64,000 bases of DNA from Pseudo-nitzschia pungens (Eukaryota > Bacillariophyta > Bacillariophyceae > Bacillariales > Bacillariaceae): the NCBI GenBank assembly GCA_037355855.1, contig CM074758.1, positions 1,895,001-1,959,000 of the forward strand, in the 5' to 3' direction. This document shows, in pieces, positions 41,645-53,264 of this stretch; position 1 is the first letter of the stretch, and the number at the start of each line of letters is the position of its first letter. A program made the translations under genes and the position numbers. Below the pieces are notes generated by a model that did not search any database, was not told the DNA's origin, and worked only from the letters and a program-made list of their open reading frames with translations.

Positions 41645-44600
41645 ATGGAGATTGAGAAGTATACCTCGTCGGCCTTTTATCCCTTCGTGGGCTATTCGGA
41701 ACAATCTGAGAAACCTGGACTATACTTCTACATTTTCGTAGGAGTCTACACATTGTTGTGTTTTCTATTGATCACACCGGTAGTTTTATGGAGCGAGAAG
41801 CAGGAGAAGAACAAACAGCAAACTTTAGAGTCAGAAGAACAAGAACTCGGACAAAACAAAGAACCGAAGCCTCGAAGATTATCAAAAATCAATGAGGAAC
41901 GTCTGTCTTTTGAGTCAGCTTCACGCCAGTCTCCGCCGTTAAAGGCAACAACAAAGTCGACAATTTCGGACAATTCCAAACAAGTGAAAAACGCAAACAC
42001 ACTTGGTGACAGTGCACGCAACACAAACAAAAGCAAACAAATATTCAGTTCATTGACTGGACTCAAAAGGAGTCAAGGTTCGTCACGTGAAACAAATACG
42101 AGCAAAAGCAAGCAACCAGCTGATCCGATGAGTGATATCGAAAGGATTCAATCTTCGCAAGATAACAAACAAGACACTGAGCGATTAACGAGGTCGTTGA
42201 ACGATATCAAAAGAAGTCAAGCTGAACGTGACGCAAACAAGACAAAAAAGTTGTCGAAGTCATTGACTGAACTCAAAAGGAGCCAAACTTCACCAAACAA
42301 CGATATTGATCGCACAGAAAGAGATGTTTCTGCCGCAAGTCGCATGGCTTCCTCGCTGCGAGGTGCTCTGCAACAGCGCTTCGACAAGAGCTATCCGGAT
42401 TGGGATCCAGAGTTTCGAAACCGCATCGCACACAGATTTCCGCAGCAGGCCCTCCACAATCAGCCCCAGAATGAAAATGGCAACAACACGAAGAACCTAC
42501 AGCAACAAAGCCAACAACAGGTAATACATCAGTCATATACAAATAATACGGTTGATGATGGTAATCAAAGCAACCATGATTCGAATCAACCCACTGCATT
42601 CTTCTCTAGCCTTACCAGTGCAGCTACTACAAGTAAAATTCATTTGAAACAAAAATCGAGCGCAGTGGTACGTGTTGAACATGATCCTACCGACAAGGGA
42701 TTTTCAAAGCGACTTTTAGATGTTGGAGGTCGACGCTGGAAGACGCGAAGACCGATTGGACGGGTAGACGTCATTGAACGACAATCGCCTCCTATCAATG
42801 TGACGAACACAAATGGTGGGGGAGACAAAACCCAGCCCAGCCCAAGGATCGGTAAAATCACAAACAGTGGCATTAATTTTGGCGCAAACTCTCTCAATAG
42901 AGAAGGTCCAGTGAAATTGAGTAACGGCATGAGTGACATAGCCAGCAGTATCCTAAGTGAACAATATCATCAATTGAATCATCAACCCCAAATTCAGATC
43001 GACATTTCCTTGATGAAGAGGCATCAATTTGAGCAGCTGTATCAGCTGCGACAACAAGAACAAATGTTCACATTTTATGAAATGCGACAATATCAGAGAG
43101 GGTTCGCACTTGGAAATAGCCAAACCTCGGTCATGTCTTCGATCGTCGACGACATATCACCTGATGATGCTGCCGATGCTAATGATCCAGGTCGTGGAAA
43201 TGTCTTCATTGAACAAGACCAGATGAAACAGTTCGAAGAGATGCAGAATGGGTATCAGAAAGGTGCTGCAGTCGGTTTTGCTGGAAACGAATGTTGCTCG
43301 TCTCCCATGGAAGGATTATTGTTGTTGACTGTTCCTGATTTTGACAAATTGGAGGTTGTCAAAGATGCGATACCTCTTGCAATGGGCGCTTGTACGGAAT
43401 CGCTCTTTCGACTGATAACGATAGCGTTCATTTCGCAAATTCTTGGAACCGAGTCAATGATAGGTTAGTTGGAAATAAAATTCTACCGGGCTTAAATTTT
43501 GAACCACAGCTTACCATTTCCTCGCTTGTTGCTTGAATTGAAATCTAAAGCGTTCTTATTGGTTGGGCTTTTCGTTCGGTTGACCAGCGAGGAATTAGCT
43601 GGAGCAATCATCGACGCACTCTCCGCCTTTGTGCAAGGTTCTATGGGCAAAGTATCTGTTGACGTCAGTGAGAGAAACTATGAAGCAGGGCAATACGTTC
43701 AACTGGGTGTCGTGCTGCAAATATCACTGAACGTCCCTCTTCTCGTGCTCTGGACATATAATATGCGGCAGTTTGTTATCTGGTTGCTCGACAACAAAGA
43801 TATCGCTGAAATTGCGGAAAGCTATGCAAATATTGTAGTCGGTGCCTATCTGGTGCAGGCACTCAGCCGTACATTGACCGTTGTATTTCACATTTGCGGT
43901 AATGAACATTTTGAATCTGTTATCGATCTTGTCGCAGCTTCGATGCAAGTGGTTGCGATCGCGTTCGGTTTAATCTTGGTCGATGACGCTGATTTAGATA
44001 CCGTGGCTTACTTGCAAAGTAAGTAGCAATTTTGATTATTTCGGTAATCGCTGTGCAGTGCTGCGTGAGTCCGGGAAGTAACGACTAATGTGTTTTTCCT
44101 TTCTAGTCTTGATCAACATATCATCGGCGATAGTGAAGATGGCATACCCGGCAATTACGGGGTGGATGAAACCGTATAACAAGGGTCTTTTTCAAAACAT
44201 TGCGTTATGGAACAATACGGTTGGGATTTGGCATCTATTGAAAGCTGTGGGCCCACTTTTGCTTGGTAGTGTTCTAGAATACGGAGAATGGGAACTTTTG
44301 ACAGTCTTTGTGGGTTGGTTAGGACCTGCGGAAGGTAAGGTTTTTATTTATTCTCTGATTGGTTCGATCCACGCACAACGTCTTTACCTGATTTTGCTCT
44401 CTCTTTTCGTTGCCGAAGTTGCGGCATGGGCTTTGCTGGGGGCATTGTGGGATCTTTTCGAAGCTCTGACCGAGGGATTCGGTGAGGCTGCCGCGAACAA
44501 GATGTGCTATCTCCTCTCATCGGGTCACGTGGATCGTGCGAAAAACCTTTCGTACGGTGTCATATACATGGCCGTCGTTCAATCGGTTTTGATCACATCG

Positions 44601-45329
44601 GTCCTCTACATGTCTGGGCAGTATTTGACCGTTCTCTTGGTTCCCGATACCGATATTCGACGCATTACGAACGACGCCATCGCCATGTTCGGTTTTGCCC
44701 ACATCATCATGTCGTACTCCCGAATCACCTGGTCCTTGGTCGGGTCACAGGGTCGATTTCGATTGGCAACATTCGTTGTTTTTTTCTCGAGGTGGTTGGT
44801 CACCATGCCGTGTGCGTTGATTTGCATCTACGGTTTTCGGTTGGACCTGTCCGCCGTGAGCGGTTCGCTGGTAGTGGGTTACGCTACGGCATGCAGTCTT
44901 TTGACCATTATCGTGCTGAAAACCGACTGGCATCGGGTCTCGAGAGTGATGCAAATCATGAATCGGGCACCGGCGATGGATTCTGGTGTTCCAAAGGTGG
45001 CCGACGGCGATGTCAAAGCGGAAGACGATGAAGCCAACGCCGTGGACCCCATTTTGGGAATCTTGGACCTCGATGATTTTGACGACAGCGACGACGACGA
45101 CAGCGACTCGTTCGGATTTGGGGACTACGAGGCCGGTGGTGGGAAGGATGGTACCTTGGAACAGCGCACCGAGACGGAGTTTGCGTCGGTGTCGACCAAG
45201 GAAAGTCATGGCAGAGAGCAAGTCGTCCAAAAAAAGGCTGCCGGAAGGCAATCTCAAACCATCACGCCGGCCGGTACCATCGTGATACAATTGAGTGATG
45301 AACAATCAATGAGTGATGACGATTCGTGA
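41645..45329 (+). CDS. MATE-family transporter with long N-terminal extension
   Basis: Exons about 41645-43463, 43551-44018, 44107-44334 and 44419-45329, about 1141 residues. Introns of 87, 88 and 84 nt have GT-AG ends and keep frame; the last is in-frame but interrupts GPAE-VAAWALLGALW, so it is removed. The MATE core (from about residue 560) shows DAIPLAMGACTESLFRLITIAF, RLTSEELAGAIIDALSAFVQG, a second half with GWMKPYNKGLFQNIALWNN, and many membrane segments. MATE proteins export drugs or organic ions by H+ or Na+ antiport. Before the core there is one membrane segment (LYFYIFVGVYTLLCFLLI) and some 450 polar residues with repeated SLTxLKRSQ-type units. The tail is strongly acidic (DDFDDSDDDDSDS). 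The open frame extends upstream of 41645 without an ATG, so a further 5' exon is possible. Confidence 0.82.
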
Positions 45330-45497
45330 TACAGCGTCCGGCATGGACTTTTTTTGGTCACTGTGTAGATTTTCCCTCGCGTGGAGTACTGCAGTATCTA
45401 CTATCCATAGTACACGTAGTCTAGGCGGAACAAAAATCCAAATATGGATCTAGTAACCATTGATCCCTCTCCCACCGAGGGTTACACTATGGTTCAT

Positions 45498-47710
45498 TTA
45501 TTCCTCGTCGCTGTCGTCCTCGTCGCTCGATTCTTCTTCGGACGATGTCGCGGCGGGCGGCAAGTAAAATCCGGCGTCACTTCCACCCTGCATCGGTTTC
45601 GAACTGTTGTCTGTACCGCAGCCGTCGGTGACTTGGGCGACGGCATCGGCTGCTGTTTCTGGTTTGCAAGAAGTGTCGAATGGTCCTCCCTGTTGTTTCG
45701 GTACGGAGTTTTCCTTTCCTTCATCGAGTTCATTGTTGCCCCGCAGATTGTTTTCGTGGTTGCTGTGGTTGCGGTTGCTGCCGACACTGAGCTCGTCGTC
45801 GCTGTGGCTTTGGTTGTGACTGTGGTTGCTGTCCCGGGAGGAGTCCCGGCTCGGGTTCGCGGCCCCAAAGAGAGCCAGAAGTTGGTTCCCCGACGTCGTT
45901 GCAAAGCCGCGATTTGGGTGTCGCTCGGCATCCCCGCCGGTCGATGACTCGAAGGGTTTCAATCGAAAGGACGACGGAAAACCATCGTTCGTGGAGTCCC
46001 CGTCCTCGTCCTCTTCTTCCGAGTCGCTCTCGCTTTCTTCCTCGTCCGCGTCGACGGTGCGACGCGTTCGCGGTGCTTGTCTTTGCCCGATTTTAGAAGC
46101 GTCACCGTTTTGCTCCCCGCACGGATCTTCTTCCGGGTTGGAGGGCAGCGACGAAATACCATTGTCGGCGTTTTGGTTTCCGAGGCGGTTCTCGCTGTTG
46201 TTGCCATGGAGGTGCGCCGACGAGGAGCGGGATAATGACGTTCGGCCGTTGTGGTGCTGCGTTTCAATCTGTCCCTGATGGTGGCCATCGTCAGTTGGGG
46301 CATCTTGTTGCTGTTTTTGTTTGTTTTGTTGTTGCCGACGATCGTCGTACTGTTCCCTCCGAAGTGAATGTTGATGCTGTCGTGGACCTCGATCACTCGT
46401 CGCTGGGCCGTCGGTGACGGTGTTGCTTCTGCAGTGGGGTTGCTCGTCGTGGCGTTCGTCGCGAACACGGTTTTGCCCGTGGCTATCGACATTGTACGGA
46501 TGCAGGTCTGACCTTGGAAGAGCAGCGGATGATTGGTCACGGGAGGAGGACGAAGGATTGTTATCAGATGCCGGCATCGTGACCGAAAAGGATGGTGCCG
46601 CCGATGTTTCTTCCGGCTCTCCTTCTTCGTCGTCTTCTTCGTCGTCGCCGTCCACGCCGTAGTACCGTGCCGCATCGAAGTCGTTTTGCACAAAGCCATG
46701 AGAATGATTATCGGGGCCTTGGCGATGGGAATGAAAACCGGACCGTTGCCGCTGCTGCTGCTGCTGCTGCTGCTGTTGCAGTTGCAGTTGCAGGGGTTGC
46801 GTGGGATGAGAAGCATTGGATCGCGGCAGCATCGAGTCGGGAGTCGCAGTACCGGGATCTCCCCTCGAAACCCCAAACGAGCTCGGTCCCGACTCGGGCG
46901 TTCGATAGGCATCTTGGCGGTGATTGAAACCCTGTGGTTGTCGTTGTTGTATGATGGGCCTTGACGAGTGAAGATCCCTTCCGTGTTCACTCCCCACCAT
47001 GCGACCATTCTCTTTGTACGGATTGTGGGAGTGCTGCGGATGCGGATGCGGATGCGGATGCGGTGGCTGGTTTCGACCAAACCGATGGTTCCGTCCCCCG
47101 CTGTTGCCAGAGCCACCGCTTCCAATGTCACTGCCGATGCCACCCCCGTGGTGCATCGCCATCCATTCTCCCGGTTGGAGCGGCCGCTTGCGCTTGGCCA
47201 GAACTCGTTCCATCTGGCTCGTGTGGGAAGGATCCCCGGGAGGCGGAGGAACGTAGGCCCTCGGTTTTTGGAACTTGGACGCCAGGAGTTTTCGCATGGA
47301 CGACGAGACGTTTCGTTTGCCGATCGTTCGTCCCCTCGTTGCGGTCGAGGATCGAGTATCGGAAGCCGGTCGTCCGGCGGGGGCGGTGGTCGAACCATTA
47401 TTTGTGTTCGTTGTCGGATTCGATGTCCGATTTGTTGCGGTCGGACTCGTTGCGGGTGCTGCTGCCTTCCAGGGTCCCTCCACCTCGATGAGGTACCGCT
47501 CCGTTTCGAGCGTTCCGGAGTGCTGCTGCAGCATGGCCATGCACTGGACCGACGAGATCTCGCATTCTCCCAGGGAGGGATCTCCCGAACCCGCCGGAGG
47601 ATCGGCGTCGTGCAGGATCGCCCGGCACGATCTGGGATTCAGCACCAGCCGTCCGTCCTGCCAGACCTTGCGTTTCTGGGTCTTGTGTCGGGTGAAGAGG
47701 CAGGCGAGCT

Positions 47711-47741
<31 letters not shown>

Positions 47742-47777
47742 ATTATGGGTTCCGCTGCTGGTGCCACCGCCGCTCAT
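45498..47777 (-). CDS. DUF2439 (ZGRF1-N/Mte1-like) protein, low-complexity
   Basis: Minus strand, single exon, 759 residues, ATG at 47777. After a His/Gln run, residues 24-103 form a DUF2439 domain: LACLFTRHKTQKRKVWQDG, LHDADPP, TERYLIEVEGPW. This domain starts ZGRF1 helicases and yeast Mte1, factors acting at DNA repair and recombination intermediates. A second conserved block is MRKLLASKFQKPRAYVPPPP, as in Mte1-type proteins, and RKRPLQPGEWMA follows. The remaining 550 residues are low-complexity with H, Q, N, S, D and R tracts (including CTG/CAG repeats at about 46750-46790) and an acidic C-terminus. No GRF zinc finger or helicase motifs are present, so this is like Mte1 rather than full ZGRF1. 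Confidence 0.75.
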
Positions 47778-49087
47778 GGTGGGGTTGGTTGGCTCCGACT
47801 GGATGTCTGCGATTGCGAGGAGTAGTGCAGTGAAATATTCATTCGAATCGTAAGATTAGTTTGTTTTTTGTCTCGTGATGAATTTTTCGATGAGTGAGTG
47901 AGTCGAAACGTCGAAACGACGGAGTGCAGGGTAACTTACGAGAAAATCAACGAGGATCCACTACTGGTTTTGGAGTAACTGTAGTAACTGCCCGCACCTT
48001 TTTTGGCGCGAGTGGAAAGTTCAATCCGGCTTTCGATCGAACAGTTCGACTCATTTTTTCACGAACAAAACGTTATTCAAACGTTTTTACACCTGCAATG
48101 GATATATTTATTTTCAGATATGTATACTTTTGATATTTTGGAAAATGGAGGTTCGAAGGCGCGGATCTCATCCATTGGTATCGGGATTTGGATGATTTGC
48201 ATGCCCGCGCAGCACGCGTTGCACCGGAATCTTAGCTACAACCAATCCACCAACCCGTTTGATGTTTTTTCATTTGATTTGACGCCTACCGCGCTCGAAA
48301 TATGATTGGAGGAATCTGTCACCATCGCATTCATGTAGGGAGGGAATAGTACGGAAATTCGTACAACGCGACAACGGTGGGACAGAGCGAACAAACAACG
48401 AACAGAAAGCTTCCTTTTTCCTTTGTTTTCAACTTGCTTTTGGCTTGTGTTTCGGACCCGACTCGTCCGTCGATATTCAATCCCCCCCGAGGCCATTGCG
48501 GCAGCAACGACAACGAGACATAGCAAGAGTACCCACTGGCTCTTTCGAGTTCAGATGCATGTCAATCCGGGCCTTTCCACATCACCAGGAAGAAGTACAC
48601 TAGATTGCAGCTGTGGGAATCAATCATCACAACGAATGCAAGACACACATCAACGCCACGAAGCGATCTTGTGCGAGAATAGATCACCAACACCGTTGTA
48701 GTCGAAGAGGTGTTGCGAGGAATCGATTTTTGTAGCTCATCGAATCTTGCACGAATCCAATTGAATTGGATACTGCGAGGCACACCGGCGGGGAATCAAT
48801 CAAACACGGGCGCTGATAGAGCACCATAGAATAGAACCAAAATCCGATCTGTCAAGGTAACCCTTGTGACATACAACATAACTGCCTCTTGCCTCGGCTG
48901 GATCCACCTGGAAACGGAATCAAAATCAGAGCACGTTACGACGCTGCGATAGAAAACAAGGATCCGACTCTGCCCTCGGATAGGAGAAGAATAGTTTAGT
49001 GAGCTGGCTGAGAAACCCAGGGTAACAAACAAATAATCAAAACAAATCAAATCAAATCAAATCAAAACACATCCGAGATTCGAAACG
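47778..49087. other. Divergent promoter region
   Basis: No gene. Carries promoters of the DUF2439 gene (minus) and RING gene (plus). Motif-like words are GGGTAACTTACG at about 47931, GTCAAGGTAACCC at about 48851 and AGGGTAACAAAC at about 49020. A short AATCAAATCAAATCAA tract sits just before the RING start. Confidence 0.45.
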
Positions 49088-51168
49088 ATGGCGTCTCCCT
49101 TTTCCTTTCACTGCATCATTTGCTTCGAGGAATTCGACACCGATGCTCGCTTTCCGGTGGTGTTGCCCTGCGGTCACACCTACGTTTGCAACGAGTGCGC
49201 GAATCGACTCGACAAGTGCATGGAATGCCGAACGCCCCTGTACGAAATCATCCCGCAGACCAACCCGCCGGAGCAGCTGCCGGGATGGTCCACCCGGAGC
49301 CTCGGTGCCAACAATTCTAGGAACGCTTCGAATCATCACCACCACCGCCAGCAGCAAACCAAGAAGCCGGCTCCCCCCGTCAAGAGGCGATTGCCGCTGC
49401 CAAAGAACGTGGTGCTCATGTCCCTGATCGAAGCCACCGAACTCGCCACCGAAAACGTGCACGGCCAGGAACACGAGCCGTCCCTGCACGAATCGCCCAT
49501 GATCAAGCCGTCCGTTCTGGATCTGGAAGCCGACGAGGAAGAAAAGATCCGGACCGGAACCTCCCTGGCGATCAGCGACTGCGGAACGTATGCCGTGGCC
49601 GCCAAGGACGGCCTCGAAATCTTTCCCAATCGCCCCGAGTCGCTGGTCCAGCACTCGGAAGAAGACGTCGACACGCTGGTGCGGTTTTACAACCGGGACA
49701 TGGCGGGTGGTGGCAGCGTGCGTGGATCTGTGAGTCGCGATGCGGATGCTGATGGCGATGGCGATGGCGATGGCGTTTCGGACGACAAAAAGACCGCCGA
49801 GGGCGACCTGCCCCGAAAGGAGAACACTCCCCCCGGACGCCTGAGCTGGGGTGACAGGGTGCAAATCGTATCGACACAAAACGGATGGGCCAAGATGGCA
49901 CGGGGGTATGGATATGTTCGGGCGGGTGCCCAGCAGCTAGTGAAAGGTAGGAATGAAGTGTAATGATGCGCAATATAGTGTTGTGGAACGGATGAATGCT
50001 GTGTTGCAGCGCTGTTACCAGTGGTGGTCCGCGGCTGTAAGGCTCTTGCCCGAATCTATTGTCGCTAGGGAAGCGCAAGTTCTCACAATTGATTTGATTT
50101 GATGTGATTTGACGTGATTTTGACACTCTCACTGTTGTCCAACGAATACGGAATTCGACAGTTGGAGGATCGGTAGATCGATCTTGCAAATTAGAAGCTA
50201 TGTTGCGTCTCATGTCTTCGCGGAGGAAAGAGCTTCGAGAAGAGCAGAAAAAGATAGACAATCAATTCATTGCCTTTATGAACGAACTACAAGTTTCTCT
50301 CATGTCCGACGAAGATCTCACGGTCATTGCCGCCGACACCTTTCACAAAAACCTCGAAAACAACGACCCTAGTGCGGGAGGGGCGTCTACGAGCACTGCA
50401 ACGGTACGGACAAGGAACGAAGATGTTTCTCCCCTGGACACGAATAGAAACACAAACGCACCGGAACCTGTTCGAGCTATTAATACCAATACGTATGTCG
50501 AGCCACCCGAACCAGTGCGACCCAACAATACATACGAAGACAGCACACCACTGAAACCAAGATTCAACGAACGTCCCATGACACCTCCCGGTGCAGCTTC
50601 GAGGGGATCGTTCTTTTGCAGCAGCAGTGATGTTCTGAATGCGTTCGTTCCGTTAGCGACGAGTGAATCCCTACCACCCGCCCTTCCAAGCGTCACCCGC
50701 ACTCCGGCCATCGCCCGAGAATTCAATAACATGAGCATACAACAGAGAAATCAGTTCCAGCAGCAAAACTTCCCTCAAACACCTCGCTCCGATCGTCGGG
50801 GCAATGCCTACGTAGAAGATACACCCACACGAATACTGACTTCGGCCAATCATCCATCACCGAGTGCACTCAGAGCCGGAGCCCGTGCCTGGAGAGAAAT
50901 GCACGGTCGACCAGCGAGCAACGGCATCGACTTTCGAACGGGCATGAGTGGTCACTCGGCCCTGTTTTCGTCCAGCGCACACCCGCACGACTATCTTGCC
51001 AGCACACAACGATTCTTTGCAGGTATGAGCAACCACACGGGCTTGACTATGTGGAAAGCTCCGAAATTTCCGTTCAGTCTGACCTCTTCCAACACAACCG
51101 ACGACGAAACACACGCCGAAGCACCTTCGAACCTTGCTTTTCCGTCACCGGGTGATTCTTCCATGTAA
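49088..51168 (+). CDS. RING-finger protein with SH3-like domain
   Basis: Exons 49088-49946 and 50162-51168 (GTAGGA/CGACAG, 215 nt, phase 1); 621 residues. A C3HC4 RING is at residues 9-50 (CIICFEEF ... PCGHTYVCNECANRLDKCMECRTPL), indicating an E3 ubiquitin ligase. A His/Gln run and a conserved-looking block (KRRLPLPKNVVLMSLIEATEL) follow. Next comes an SH3-like strand set RLSWGDRVQIVSTQNGWAKMARGYGYVRA, with splicing joining QQLVK to VGGSVDRSCKLEAML. The second exon begins with a charged helix (SSRRKELREEQKKIDNQFI) and ends in a long disordered Pro/Ser-rich tail. Without the intron the first exon would end five residues later, so the two-exon model rests on frame and domain continuity. Substrates are unknown. 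Confidence 0.8.
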
Positions 51169-51443
51169 ACTGAAAAAGTGACGAAATTGACAAACACAAG
51201 TACACTCGTTCAACGTCGCATGGTTCTCTGCCTTGAGTTCCATGAAAACTTTATGGAACACCTACTCTACCCACACTGTACAATCCATCACTTGCAAAAG
51301 TAATATTAACATGAAATATATTTGGGGATTTCTGAAAACCAATTCACTACTATTCCATAGGAGGGACTATTTTCTGATGAATGGAAAGCATCAACGTGCA
51401 CGATCCGTTTGCTGTACGCATGTGCACTCTTGAGGCAGCTCTT

Positions 51444-52627
51444 TTATCCTTGCACGACGTCTTCCGTTGTTGCTTGTTCCGCAATACTCTCCATCTGATG
51501 CCACTTGCCATCAATCCCCTTCTTCCACAAGCTAACGTCCGAGTCGCCACTGCTGACAGCCAAAATATGCCCGGTTTTCGTGGACCAGCTCAATCTCCAC
51601 ACGGGTCCATCGAATTTGTGTAGCTGGCTTGCCTTCCATTCTTGGTTCTGTCTATCTTGGGTCCAAATCAAGACAGTGCGGTCCTCGGAACAAGACGCCA
51701 CAACATTCTTGTTGGGGAGAATAGGCGGTGCCCACGCAACATCCCTTACCCAATCACTGTGCCCAACATCTTTCGAGACGGGACACGAAGGATCTTCAAC
51801 CCATTGTCCCGTTTCCGGCTGTTCCACCCAGAAACGAATGCGATTGTCGCATCCACCAGTCACCAACCTTAGTGTATCCACGGGTGCCGTTGCATCGGTT
51901 GTAGACGATTCGTCGGAGTACGCACCCATGGGTGCCCAACTTACGGAATTCACTCCCAGTGGATTGTCTGTAATGTAGTCGGTAGACCAGCTATTGTCTG
52001 GTTGATGTGTCAGGATACTAACACGGCCATCGGAACTGGCGGCCGCCACTCTCAGACCATATTCGTGTGGACAAAAGGCCACAGAGTTCACGGACGATTC
52101 GTGCAAGTGGCGAGCTGCATGCAAAAGAGTCCAGTCTCGTGGTCGAGTTTCTCTGTGGATCAACACAGATCCGTCGAAGCTGCAAGAAGCCAGAATGACT
52201 GCATCGCATATGTATACGAGATTCAGTATATTATTGGGACAATGGTTGAGCACAAAATGTCTTTTCCGAAAGAGAGTTCGCCATTTCAGTCACACAAGAA
52301 CACTCCTCAAAACATAGATTCCAAAGATATATGCGGCCACGACGATAATCTCAAATATTTCGATTCGACAGTTCACATCGTACCTCCAAACTTCGGATGC
52401 GCCCAAGAGACCTGCCAGACCGGTCCTTCGTGACCCTGTAGCGTAGCTGATAGTTCTGATGAGTCTTCAGAGACATTGTAAATCTTGATGGTTCGATCAG
52501 ACGACGATGTCGCTAACTTGCAACCATAGTAATCCAATTGAGCATCGTGTACTAGATCTTCGTGCTGCGTATCAACGAATATCGGTCCGGTCGAAACCTC
52601 TTGATTTACTGGAGCGGTCTGGGCCAT
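51444..52627 (-). CDS. SEC13: Sec13 WD40 protein (COPII coat / nuclear pore)
   Basis: Minus-strand exons 52627-52384 and 52198-51444; GTACGA donor, GATGCAG acceptor, 185 nt, phase 1; 332 residues. Splicing joins HPKFGG to [15 protein letters not shown], the expected Sec13 sequence. The start at 52627 gives MAQTAPVNQ, close to known N-termini. Six WD repeats are seen: [85 protein letters not shown] with [23 protein letters not shown] with [12 protein letters not shown], and [10 protein letters not shown] with [11 protein letters not shown]. Sec13 pairs with Sec31 on ER-derived COPII vesicles and with the Nup84/Nup107 complex in nuclear pores. Length is standard. The motif pair TTAAGGTTACTAACCTTACG lies about 150 bases upstream. 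Confidence 0.95.
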
Positions 52628-53264
52628 TTTTCTTATTATCACTGCTCGGCGTTCCTTTCGTTTGAGATAAGCTGTGTTTGCTACGACTTGCAATGGTGCC
52701 AGGTTCTTGTCTGTCGGGCGAAACGGAGACCGGTCTTCCGATGACAATTAATTTTAAAGACGGGCAGAGAGTAATCTTAAGGTTACTAACCTTACGAAAA
52801 GCAAAGCACTTCAAAAGGGTAACTTAAAATCGATAATCGACCCAAAACCAATAATGCCTCTCCAAAATTATTTCGCGGTAAGAGGAAGCTGAGCTCTTGT
52901 CGAGATTGAAGGCACTCTGAACCTGCTCTGAACCGAGTCTTATGTTTTTTAGTCTTGCATACTGCTATGTAGGAGCTGAAATAGTCATTTTGATTCAAGT
53001 CTTATTTATTGAAAATTCAAATTGCGCACCGGCCGACCCTTCTTCAAAATCAAACTAAAAGTAATGAAAACTCGGAAGGCTCTTGTTCCATCACACAAGA
53101 TTTGCCACAGATTTGTAGTGATTTTAGACATCGCCCAGATAGAAAATAGCTGATTCCGACATCCATAATTTCATCGTTCGTTTTCTGTGATTACGAGTAC
53201 GACTTCTATTCGCAACCGACTTGAACCAAAAAGAGACCGGGGTGAAGTCTGTTGCACAAAAAGC
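52628..53264. other. Divergent promoter region (Sec13 and MYB genes)
   Basis: No gene. 52778-52795 holds an inverted motif pair, AAGGTTAC and AACCTTAC, separated by only a few bases. Confidence 0.45.
52779..52795. promoter_or_regulatory. Inverted AAGGTTAC/AACCTTAC pair
   Basis: Both orientations of the recurrent motif directly abut, about 155 bases upstream of the Sec13 start. Role inferred only. Confidence 0.3.

Noticed and set aside
45959..47398. 479-codon second frame on the minus strand in the DUF2439 gene
   Set aside because: Alternate frame of a low-complexity gene; the DUF2439 domain fixes the true frame.
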